64,000 nt of DNA from NCBI GenBank assembly GCA_045657265.1, contig JAZOSU010000004.1:13990-77989 (forward strand), read 5' to 3'. The stretch is from RGIG9041 sp045657265. Lineage in GTDB: Bacteria; Bacillota; Clostridia; Oscillospirales; QAKW01. Numbering within the stretch: the stretch's first letter is position 1; the number at the start of each line of letters is the position of its first letter. Made by a program: the position numbers and the translations under genes. Shown in pieces: positions 6,709 to 14,024 of the stretch. A model generated the notes under the pieces. That model did no database searches. It was not told where the DNA came from and was given only the letters and a program-made list of their open reading frames with translations.

Positions 6709-7606
6709 ATGAAAATTGCTAATACAACAGGAGAATTCGGTAAATATTGCACGAGTCATATTGACAAAATCAAAATGTTACACAAAGCCGGATTTAAGTA
6801 TATAGACATATCCTTTTATAAAGACCACATTCACGGTTCTAAAATGTTATCAGACAACAGATATGAAATAATATCCGAAGTCAAAAAATACGCAACAGAC
6901 AGTAATATTCAATATTTACAAGCTCATCTTCCGGGTGGAAATCCGTTTATTAAAAATGATAACTACGATAATTTATTGAAATCATATATCAACACTATAG
7001 AAGTTTGCGGTATTCTCGGTATAAAAAACGCAGTTTATCATGCCGGATTTGCCGAAAAAAGATTTTTTTGAATTAAACCGCGATTATATTAACCTGCTCA
7101 TACCACATCTTGAAAAACACAATGTAAACCTCTGTGTTGAAAACACTTGCAAAGCAAACCTCAAAAGATTTTATTATTTTTTCAGCGGTGCGGATTTGCG
7201 TGAATTTTTAGACTATATAAACCACCCCAACGTTACTGCTTGTTGGGACACAGATCACGCTAACATTGAAGGGTCGCAGTATGATGATATTCTTGTTCTT
7301 TCAGATAAACTTACAGCTTTGCACATCAATGACAACAACGGTTTAAAAGACGAGCATTTACTGCCTTATATGGGAACAATGAACATTGACGAAATTACGA
7401 CCGCTTTGCTTGAAATCTGATTTAACGGCTATTTCACCTTTGAATCAGGAAACACTCTTAATGGTGGTTGGCCTTATAAAAAACGTGAATTTGCAATGAG
7501 TAAAAAAGTTTCAACACCTGAACTTGAATATAAAAAAATATTTGTAAAAGCGGCGATTACTGTTGGTAAAAATATTTTAACCGCTTATGACTGTTATGAG
7601 GATTAG
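6709..7606 (+). pseudogene. sugar phosphate isomerase/epimerase (TIM barrel), disrupted
   Basis: The pieces join into one xylose-isomerase-like TIM-barrel protein of about 298 residues. Frame 1 runs to a stop at 7069-7071. The continuation (DFFELNRDYINLL, then CVENTC, CWDTDHANI, ALHINDNNG) is in another frame. One extra A in the A6 run at 7055-7060 explains the shift. A second lesion is TGA at 7418-7420 between LLEI and FNGYFTFES, where relatives have Gly, so GGA to TGA is likely. The frame then continues to a normal stop at 7604. Metal-binding-type residues (E of CVENT, D and H of WDTDH) survive. Substrate unknown. It is divergent from glmM and just upstream of the PHP gene. Confidence 0.8.
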
Positions 7607-7607
7607 A

Positions 7608-8426
7608 ATGGAATATTTACAGAATTTACATACCCACACAACTTTTTGCGACGGAAAAAGCACCGCCGAAGAAATAGTTTTAAAAGCTATTGAACTTGGG
7701 TTTGACACTATTGGATTTTCAGGTCATTCCCCTGTTGATACTCCGATTGTCTATTATGTGACCGAAGAAAAAATCCCGGAGTATAAAGCAGAAATCGCAA
7801 GACTTAAAAGTATCTATAATGACAGAATAAAAGTTTTGTGCGGAATTGAATATGATATGTTCAGTACTACAAGTCAGCTTGGATATGACTACATAATAGG
7901 TTCAAACCACCATATTTTTGTTGACGGTAAACTTATTGATATTGATCAGGATGCAGAAACCACCGTTAGTATTATCAATAAGTATTTTGATGGTGATTTT
8001 CTGAAATATGCAGAAAAATTCTATGAAACTTCTTGCCAGATACCTTATAAAGTAAATGCTGATTTTATTGCTCACATTGATATACTGACAAAAAACTCTG
8101 AGCGTTCCTCTCTGATAAACCCAAATACAAAAGAATATGAAAAACTGGCTTTAGAAACCATTCATACCATAAGTAAAAAGCTCAATGTTTTTGAAGTTAA
8201 CACAGGGGTAATATCAAGAGGCTACAGAACTACTCCTTACCCCTCACCTGTTATTCTGAAAGAAATTAATGCTATAGGTGGTCACGTTATAATAACATCT
8301 GACTGTCATAATATGGAATTTTTAAATTTTAAATATGACTTAGCTATTGAAATCATTAAAAGCTGCGGATTCAAAGAAATTTACGTGATGACAGATAATG
8401 GTTTTAAAGGAATTTCGTTAAAATGA
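7608..8426 (+). CDS. PHP-domain phosphatase, histidinol-phosphatase-like
   Basis: A 272-residue metal-dependent phosphoesterase of the HisJ/HisK PHP family. Visible metal ligands in order: NLHTHTTFCDGKST, GFSGHSP, GIEYD, GSNHH, HIDILTKN and SDCHN near the end. The start at 7608 has GAGG about six bases upstream and begins directly with the first PHP motif; longer starts overlap the pseudogene end. Family members dephosphorylate histidinol phosphate, but no his genes are nearby, so another small phosphoester substrate is possible. The ATG follows the pseudogene stop directly, so the two were probably one transcription unit. Confidence 0.85.
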   Translation: MEYLQNLHTHTTFCDGKSTAEEIVLKAIELGFDTIGFSGHSPVDTPIVYYVTEEKIPEYKAEIARLKSIYNDRIKVLCGIEYDMFSTTSQLGYDYIIGSNHHIFVDGKLIDIDQDAETTVSIINKYFDGDFLKYAEKFYETSCQIPYKVNADFIAHIDILTKNSERSSLINPNTKEYEKLALETIHTISKKLNVFEVNTGVISRGYRTTPYPSPVILKEINAIGGHVIITSDCHNMEFLNFKYDLAIEIIKSCGFKEIYVMTDNGFKGISLK

Positions 8427-8501
8427 TTTTTAGCAATATGCTTAAATAACCACTGATTTTTTTATTTAATATGCATCATTTCGACAAAAATATAAAAATG
8501 T

Positions 8502-8530
8502 TTTACAAAGTATATGTTTTATAGTAAAAT
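8502..8530 (+). promoter_or_regulatory. promoter for prs
   Basis: TTTACA (8502-8507), 17 bases, TAAAAT (8525-8530); GGAGGA at 8551 precedes the prs start. Confidence 0.65.
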
Positions 8531-8565
8531 GTAAGTATACATTAAAAAACGGAGGAATTTTAATA

Positions 8566-9738
8566 ATGTCGGATTACTTAGAAAATCTTGTTACATTACC
8601 AATAGGCCCCCTTGGTATAATTGCTATGCCCGGTTGCGAAGAAATTGGTAAAAAAATTGACAATTTTCTTATCAAATGGCGTGAAGAAAGAGAAAGCGAA
8701 CACAAAAACAGTCTTTCATTTTTAGGATATGAAAGAGATTCATTTTTAATAGACGTTGCTTGTCCTCGTTTCGGAAGCGGTGAAGCTAAAGGCGTTATCA
8801 GAAAATCAGTTCGCGGACTTGATTTATACATTATCTCTGATGTGTTCAACTATGGCATAGAATACAAAATGTACGGACGTTATGTTCCTATGAGCCCTGA
8901 CGATCATTATGCAGATCTTAAAAGAATTATTTCAGCAAGTGCAGGCAAGGCAAAAAGAATAACAGTTATTATGCCGATGCTTTATGAAGGACGTCAGCAT
9001 AAAAGAAGCAGCAGAGAGTCTTTGGACTGTGCAACTGCTTTGCAAGAACTTATCGGTATGGGTGTAAGCAACATTATTACTTTTGATGCTCATGACCCAA
9101 GAGTTCAGAATGCTATTGTAACTCACGGTTTTGAAAATGTAATGCCTACATATCAGATGATAAAATCTATGGTTAATACTGTTCCGGATATAAAAATCGA
9201 TACAGAACATCTTATGATAATATCTCCTGACGAAGGTGCAATGAACCGCGGTATTTACTTCTCATCTGTATTGGGTGTTGACCTTGGTATGTTCTATAAA
9301 CGCCGTGACTATTCAAAAGTAGTAAACGGCAGAAACCCAATAGTTGCCCACGAATATCTCGGTGCTGATGTTGCAGGTAAAGACCTTATAATTATCGATG
9401 ATATGATTTCATCCGGTGATAGTGTGCTTGATCTTGCTGTTAAACTCAAAGAGCTTAATGCAAGAAATATTTACGTATGTACAACATTCGGTTTATTCTG
9501 CGAAGGTCTTGATCATTTTGATAAAGCTTATGCTGACGGATATATCAGTAAAGTATTCACAACAAATACTGTTTATGCAACAAAAGAGCTTCTTTCAAGA
9601 GAATGGTATCAGCCTGTTGACCTTTCTAAGTATATATCTTACATTATAGATACACTTAACCATGACGTTTCTATCAGCAGTCTTCTCGATCCTACAGAGA
9701 AAATCAATACATTCCTCAAAAATAAAGGCAAAAAATAA
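8566..9738 (+). CDS. prs: ribose-phosphate pyrophosphokinase
   Basis: Makes PRPP from ribose-5-phosphate and ATP for nucleotide, His and Trp synthesis. 390 residues, longer than the classical 310-320, with an extended N-terminus and insertions as in a long Clostridia subgroup. Seen: RGLDLYIISDV near 85, YEGRQHKRSSRES, ITFDAHDPRVQNA, and the PRPP-binding loop DLIIIDDMISSGDSVLD near 273-290. The start is fixed by GGAGGA nine bases upstream. It appears monocistronic, with IS debris downstream. Confidence 0.93.
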   Translation: MSDYLENLVTLPIGPLGIIAMPGCEEIGKKIDNFLIKWREERESEHKNSLSFLGYERDSFLIDVACPRFGSGEAKGVIRKSVRGLDLYIISDVFNYGIEYKMYGRYVPMSPDDHYADLKRIISASAGKAKRITVIMPMLYEGRQHKRSSRESLDCATALQELIGMGVSNIITFDAHDPRVQNAIVTHGFENVMPTYQMIKSMVNTVPDIKIDTEHLMIISPDEGAMNRGIYFSSVLGVDLGMFYKRRDYSKVVNGRNPIVAHEYLGADVAGKDLIIIDDMISSGDSVLDLAVKLKELNARNIYVCTTFGLFCEGLDHFDKAYADGYISKVFTTNTVYATKELLSREWYQPVDLSKYISYIIDTLNHDVSISSLLDPTEKINTFLKNKGKK

Positions 9739-9752
9739 ATGTAAAAGTCGAA

Positions 9753-10018
9753 GTACACCCAAAGAATAGACAAAATTAAATATTAAATTGCTTGTGAATG
9801 AGTTCGGTATTGTACCGGACTCATTCCTTTTAGTTTTAAGGAAATGCTTTCATTGTTGTAGTAATAAATATATTCCTTTAATTCATCAATAAAAGAGTTA
9901 GCGCTTTCAATTTTTTAACCATAAAACAGTTCAAACTTTAATATACCGAAAAAGCTTTCCATAGCACCATTCCAATAGTTCCCTTTGCGAGACACACTTT
10001 TTAAATTCCGGACTATAT
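9753..10018 (-). mobile_element. IS3-family transposase remnant (orfB C-terminus)
   Basis: Translating the minus strand from about 10018 to 9783 gives the end of an IS3-family DDE transposase: SVSRKGNYWNGAMESFFGIL, then KFELFYG, then an in-frame stop near 9919. After that come FIDELKEYIYYYNNES and LKGMSPVQYRTHSQAI. The E of MESFF is the last catalytic acid. The 5' two-thirds is gone. GTACACCCAAAGAATAGAC at 9753-9771 looks like the worn terminal repeat on the transposase 3' side. This fills the prs-alr gap; nothing else was seen there except the palindrome at 10054. Confidence 0.8.
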
Positions 10019-10053
10019 CTTTTTTTGTTTTTAATCTTTATTTGACATAAAAA

Positions 10054-10094
10054 ATATGCACCTCCAAAAGTTATACATTTTTGGAGGTGCATAT
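10054..10094 (-). terminator. IS-end-like palindrome acting as alr terminator
   Basis: A perfect 16-base inverted repeat, ATATGCACCTCCAAAA (10054-10069) and TTTTGGAGGTGCATAT (10079-10094), around GTTATACAT. Read leftwards from alr it is followed by TTTTTTATG, giving a canonical terminator. It is a close relative of the palindrome at 25561-25603 and of IS3-family terminal repeats (CCAAAAGTTAGAC type). Confidence 0.7.
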
Positions 10095-10115
10095 CATTTT
10101 GAAGTATAATTTCAA

Positions 10116-11270
10116 TTATACATATTTTGTTACATTAATAATTTTACCGTCTTCCAAATATACTCTCGGAACTCTCGGAGAAAGTCTACAGAGAATTTCA
10201 TAGTTTATTGTATCATCTATTGCAGCAATCTCATCTGCAGTTATTTCACAGTTTCCGTCTTTACCTATAATTGTTACCACATCGCCAACAGAACAATCAA
10301 TATCAGAAACGTCTACAACTGTTTGATCCATACAGACTCTTCCTACAATACGGGCAAGTTTTCCATTAATAATAACATTACCCTTTCCCGAAAGCGTTCT
10401 TGGAAATCCGTCAGCATATCCAATGCTCAGAACAGCAAGACGCATTTTTTTATCAGCCACAAAAGTTCTGCCATAGCTGACCGAAGCTCCCTCTTCAACT
10501 TCTCTTATCTGAGTTATAACTGTTTTCAAAGAAAGAGCCGGTTTATACAAATCAATAGCTCCGCATCCGTTATAAAAACCGTAAAGAAGAATACCTGCTC
10601 TGACTAAATCAAGTTTATATTTTCCATAATTAACTATGGCGCCACTGTTTGAACAGTGCCACAGTTTAATTTCAGGAAACTTATTTTTCATTTTGATAAA
10701 ATTGTTATATTGTTCATCTGTAAATTCATTACCGTCTTTTTCATCGCTTACAGAAAAATGAGTAAACGCACCGCAAACCGATATTGCCTCAAGTTTCAAT
10801 ATTTCCTGTACGGCAAAAGCTGTTTTTTCTATAGACTCATCATTTGTACAGTCAAAGCCGATTCTTGACATACCGGTATTGAGTTTTATATGAGTTTTAA
10901 CTTTTTTGCCAACAGAAACTGCATACTCTGAAAGTTTTCTTGCTCTGTCAAGGTCATACAATGCAAGAGTAACGTCATATTCAGCTGCGTACTTATAGCA
11001 GTCGTCAAGGCAGCCGCCAAGCAGAATTATTTCTGCAGTTACTCCTATCTGCCTGAGATGAAGAGCTTCAGACATAGATGCAACAGCGAAATACTTTACT
11101 CCGTTTTGTTGCAACAGCAAAGACACCTGTTCATCGCCGTGACCATATGCATTGGCTTTTACTATACAAATTACATCTGTATCAGCTCCGACAGTCTGTC
11201 TTATTAAATTTAAATTGGAAAGTAAGTCGGCAACTGAAATTTCAGCCCAACAACGTTTAATAAAATTCAT
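10116..11270 (-). CDS. alr: alanine racemase
   Basis: PLP enzyme producing D-alanine for peptidoglycan. 384 residues. Seen: RCWAEISVADLLSNL, the PLP-lysine motif IVKANAYGHG near 36-45, HIKLNTGMSRIGF, HCSNSGA, the catalytic Tyr region GYADGFPR, and VGRVCMDQTVVDVS. The start at 11270 is preferred because it makes an ATGA overlap with the nnrD stop and has GGTG just upstream; an ATG 24 bases earlier lies inside nnrD. Third gene of the operon DUF6106-nnrD-alr, ended by the palindrome at 10054-10094. Confidence 0.95.
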   Translation of the reverse strand: MNFIKRCWAEISVADLLSNLNLIRQTVGADTDVICIVKANAYGHGDEQVSLLLQQNGVKYFAVASMSEALHLRQIGVTAEIILLGGCLDDCYKYAAEYDVTLALYDLDRARKLSEYAVSVGKKVKTHIKLNTGMSRIGFDCTNDESIEKTAFAVQEILKLEAISVCGAFTHFSVSDEKDGNEFTDEQYNNFIKMKNKFPEIKLWHCSNSGAIVNYGKYKLDLVRAGILLYGFYNGCGAIDLYKPALSLKTVITQIREVEEGASVSYGRTFVADKKMRLAVLSIGYADGFPRTLSGKGNVIINGKLARIVGRVCMDQTVVDVSDIDCSVGDVVTIIGKDGNCEITADEIAAIDDTINYEILCRLSPRVPRVYLEDGKIINVTKYV

Positions 11271-12121
11271 ATTTTCACCAATTTTGAAATACATTCAATA
11301 ATATTTTCAGGTTGCGAGTAAACTGCACCGTATTTTTTCTCGCACAAATGACCGCAGTCATTATGAAGAGTAACTGCATACACTGAAGCATCAATGCAAG
11401 GAATTCCCTGTGCCATAAAAGAAACTATCATTCCAGCAAGAACATCACCGCTACCGCCTTTTGACAGTGCCGAAGTAGGTCTTGATAGAAGATATACATC
11501 ACCTGTTTTATCAGCTATAACGGTAACATAGTCTTTAAGGACAACAACGCAACCTGTTTGCATAGCAAATTGTTTTGCAAGACATATTCTGTTTTTCCTG
11601 ACATATTCGGGTGTTTCATTACAAAGTCTTGCAAACTCCCCTATATGAGGTGTAATTACAGTATTTTTTCTATCCGAAATCAAAGAAATATCTTTTGAAA
11701 TAAGGTTAAGTGCATCTGCATCAAAAACTGCCGGCAAATCGGTCTGCATAACAGCATAAACCGCTTTCAAAGCTCCATTATCAAGACCTATTCCCGAACC
11801 GCAAAGAACTGCATCTGCTTTACAATCAATTATTTTTCTATTGATGCTTACGTCACATATACCGCCGTTTTCGCTTTCGAGCGGATATATAACCGCTCCG
11901 CTTATCTTAGATGCAAAAGGAACGTATATACAATCCGGAATAAGCGCTGCTACAATTCCCGCACCGCAATGCAAAGCAGACGATACCGAAAAATACGCGG
12001 CTCCCTGATACTTTTTCGAGCCGCACACCAATGCCGCTGTTCCGAAAGAGCCTTTATGAGTATCAGCTGTACGGTTTTTTAACAATTGTTCATATTCTTT
12101 TCCGCTAAGTAATTTAATCAT
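11267..12121 (-). CDS. nnrD: ADP-dependent NAD(P)H-hydrate dehydratase
   Basis: Repairs hydrated NAD(P)H in a ribokinase-fold domain. 284 residues: the C-terminal (YjeF-C) half only, with no epimerase domain. Seen: HKGSFGTAALVCGS, CGSGIGLDNG, PAVFDADALNL, VITPHIGEFARLC, the anion-hole/catalytic SKGGSGDVLAGMI and TLHNDCGHLCEKKYG. Linked to alr in many Firmicutes. Both ends overlap neighbours by ATGA, indicating translational coupling. Confidence 0.93.
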   Translation of the reverse strand: MIKLLSGKEYEQLLKNRTADTHKGSFGTAALVCGSKKYQGAAYFSVSSALHCGAGIVAALIPDCIYVPFASKISGAVIYPLESENGGICDVSINRKIIDCKADAVLCGSGIGLDNGALKAVYAVMQTDLPAVFDADALNLISKDISLISDRKNTVITPHIGEFARLCNETPEYVRKNRICLAKQFAMQTGCVVVLKDYVTVIADKTGDVYLLSRPTSALSKGGSGDVLAGMIVSFMAQGIPCIDASVYAVTLHNDCGHLCEKKYGAVYSQPENIIECISKLVKI

Positions 12122-12642
12122 TCGGAAAATTTTCCTCTGAGTGTTGTATTGAAATTATCTATCATTCTGCTATCAGGTTCAAATTCAATAATTACGCGTT
12201 TACCTTTATCAGTCATACAAAGCATGGAGTATGTTTTGGTTTCTGTTTGCGAAGTAAAATTATATTTCATTGCCTGTGCGGTTTTAAACTGATGATTTGT
12301 TTTAGCCTCAGTTGCAGGTACAACGCATTCAACTTTTGCAAGTGGCACAGTCAAAAGCTCACGGCGTTTATTTTTATTGATTATTTTTGAAAATCTCAGT
12401 TCCGTGCCCACAAGGGTATATTCCCATTCAACATTGAAACTGCAAAAAATCTTATATGCAACATAGTACAAAACAGCACATGCAATAATTCCAAGGAACA
12501 ACAGACTTGTTGAGCTTGATGCATACAATAAAATAACAAGGTAAGTTCCTATTAAAAGAGGAACAACCGAAGAAACAAAACAAGCAATTGTATCTTTAAA
12601 TGAATTTTTTCTCGAAACGGCTATTTCTATATAATTCTCCAT
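12118..12642 (-). CDS. membrane protein, DUF6106-like
   Basis: 174 residues. Two close hydrophobic segments (about 22-43 and 47-66) are followed by a soluble C-terminal domain with WEYTLVGTELRFSKI and RRELLTVPLAKVECV, resembling membrane-attached PH-like domains. The start at 12642 has AGGAGT eight bases upstream; the upstream TTG alternative does not. First gene of the alr operon. Family name given from memory of a Clostridia-wide protein; function unknown. Confidence 0.7.
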   Translation of the reverse strand: MENYIEIAVSRKNSFKDTIACFVSSVVPLLIGTYLVILLYASSSTSLLFLGIIACAVLYYVAYKIFCSFNVEWEYTLVGTELRFSKIINKNKRRELLTVPLAKVECVVPATEAKTNHQFKTAQAMKYNFTSQTETKTYSMLCMTDKGKRVIIEFEPDSRMIDNFNTTLRGKFSE

Positions 12643-12672
12643 TAATTTCAACTCCTAAATAATATATGATAT

Positions 12673-12701
12673 ACTATATCACAGTATAACAACATTTTCA
12701 A
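12673..12701 (-). promoter_or_regulatory. promoter of the DUF6106-nnrD-alr operon
   Basis: Minus-strand TTGAAA (12696-12701), 17 bases, TATAGT (12673-12678). Confidence 0.6.
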
Positions 12702-12710
12702 GGAAAACTA

Positions 12711-12739
12711 TTGCAATTAGAAAATTAATATGTTAGTAT
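12711..12739 (+). promoter_or_regulatory. promoter of the pheST T-box transcript
   Basis: TTGCAA (12711-12716), 17 bases, TAGTAT (12734-12739), divergent from the alr-operon promoter. Confidence 0.5.
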
Positions 12740-12746
12740 ATTCTAA

Positions 12747-12972
12747 ATGCGATGAACATGAAAAAGCATTTATTATACTTACAAGAGAGTTTTACTCATA
12801 GGCTGAAAGGTAAAACAAGTCAAAAATAGATGTTATATTCACATGGGAGCAGCGAAAGCCGTACCGCGCGTTAAGCGGATAATGAGAGCCTGTTTTATAT
12901 AAAGCGGGAACTTGGGTGGTAACACGGATAATTTTTACTCCGTCCCTTGATTTCAAGGGACGGTTTTTATTT
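12747..12972 (+). promoter_or_regulatory. T-box riboswitch, phenylalanine type
   Basis: Leader of pheST. Stem I holds AGAGAG near 12784 and GGCTGAAAG near 12802. The likely specifier codon TTC (Phe) is at 12838-12840. The T-box sequence TTGGGTGGTAACACGG lies at about 12912-12927. The terminator CCGTCCCTTGA-TT-TCAAGGGACGG (12940-12963) plus T run can be replaced by an antiterminator pairing the T-box with CCGTCC. Uncharged tRNA-Phe should switch on pheST. This occupies the otherwise gene-free 12652-12990. Confidence 0.92.
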
Positions 12973-12990
12973 TTTAAAGGAGATGAACAA

Positions 12991-14010
12991 ATGAAAGAAA
13001 AGCTGAGTCAGATAAGACATGCGGCAAAAGAGTATATCAAAGATTGCCAGACTTTAAATGACATAGAAGATATACGTATTAAATTTTTAGGAAAAAAAGG
13101 TGAACTTACATCTGTGCTTCGCGGTATGGGGGCTCTTTCTGCTGAAGAAAGACCGATTATCGGTGCTCTTGCAAATGAAGTTCGCAGTGACATTGAATCG
13201 GAAATTGAAAACAAAAAATCAGCTCTTGAAAAAGCCGCTGAAGAATCTAAATTAAAAACAGAAAAAATTGACGTAACAATGCCTGCAAAAAATATTGTTA
13301 TAGGCAAAAAGCATCCTCTTACACAGGTACTTGATGAAATTAAAGATATCTTTATCGGTATGGGATTCCAGATTGCAACGGGTCCTGAAGTTGAGTACGA
13401 TCATTACAATTTTGAAGCACTTAATATGCCAAAAGATCATCCTGCAAGAGACACTCAGGATACCTTTTACATTACAGAAAACATTCTTTTAAGAACTCAG
13501 ACATCTCCTATGCAGATAAGAGTTATGGAAAAAAGCGAACTTCCTATAAAAATAATTGCTCCCGGTAGAGTTTACCGTGCTGACGAAGTTGACGCTACTC
13601 ACTCACCTCTTTTCCATCAGGTAGAGGGTCTTGTTGTAGGCAAAGGAATAACAATGAGTGACCTTAAAGGTACTCTTGATCTTTTTGCAAAAAGACTTTA
13701 CGGTGAAGACACAATTACAAGATTCAGACCTCATCATTTCTCGTTTACAGAGCCTTCTGCTGAAATGGACATTTGTTGTTTCTCTTGCGGTGGAAAAGGT
13801 TGTAAGCTTTGCAAAGGCGAAGGTTGGATAGAAATTCTCGGTGCAGGTATGGTTCATCCTAAAGTTCTCAGAGGATGCAACATTGATCCTGATGTATATA
13901 GCGGTTTTGCTTTCGGACTTGGTCTTGAACGTATAGTTATGAGAAAATACAACATAAACGATTTACGTTTATTATTTGAAAATGACCAGCGTTTTCTCAA
14001 CCAATTTTAA
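12991..14010 (+). CDS. pheS: phenylalanyl-tRNA synthetase alpha subunit
   Basis: Catalytic subunit of the alpha2-beta2 enzyme charging tRNA-Phe. 339 residues. An N-terminal coiled coil (about 1-85) precedes the class II core: FGP-type region GPEVEYDHYNFEALN (motif 1/2 area), RDTQDTFYI, RTQTSPMQIR, FHQVEGLVV, the four-Cys cluster CFSCGGKGCKLC near 258-269, and motif 3 FAFGLGLERIVM. The start at 12991 has AAAGGAG eight bases upstream; an upstream in-frame start would fall inside the T-box terminator. Followed 14 bases later by pheT. Confidence 0.97.
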   Translation: MKEKLSQIRHAAKEYIKDCQTLNDIEDIRIKFLGKKGELTSVLRGMGALSAEERPIIGALANEVRSDIESEIENKKSALEKAAEESKLKTEKIDVTMPAKNIVIGKKHPLTQVLDEIKDIFIGMGFQIATGPEVEYDHYNFEALNMPKDHPARDTQDTFYITENILLRTQTSPMQIRVMEKSELPIKIIAPGRVYRADEVDATHSPLFHQVEGLVVGKGITMSDLKGTLDLFAKRLYGEDTITRFRPHHFSFTEPSAEMDICCFSCGGKGCKLCKGEGWIEILGAGMVHPKVLRGCNIDPDVYSGFAFGLGLERIVMRKYNINDLRLLFENDQRFLNQF

Positions 14011-14024
14011 GGAGGCATAACACA

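Noticed and set aside
7418..7420. TGA recoded as glycine
   Set aside because: The position suits Gly, but TGA ends many intact genes here (for example PHP at 8426, dnaI-region and ribosomal neighbours), and the gene has a second lesion.
9753..10094. Complete IS3-family insertion sequence
   Set aside because: Only the transposase C-terminus remains with an internal stop, orfA and the first two catalytic acids are missing, and the two flanking end-like sequences do not match each other.
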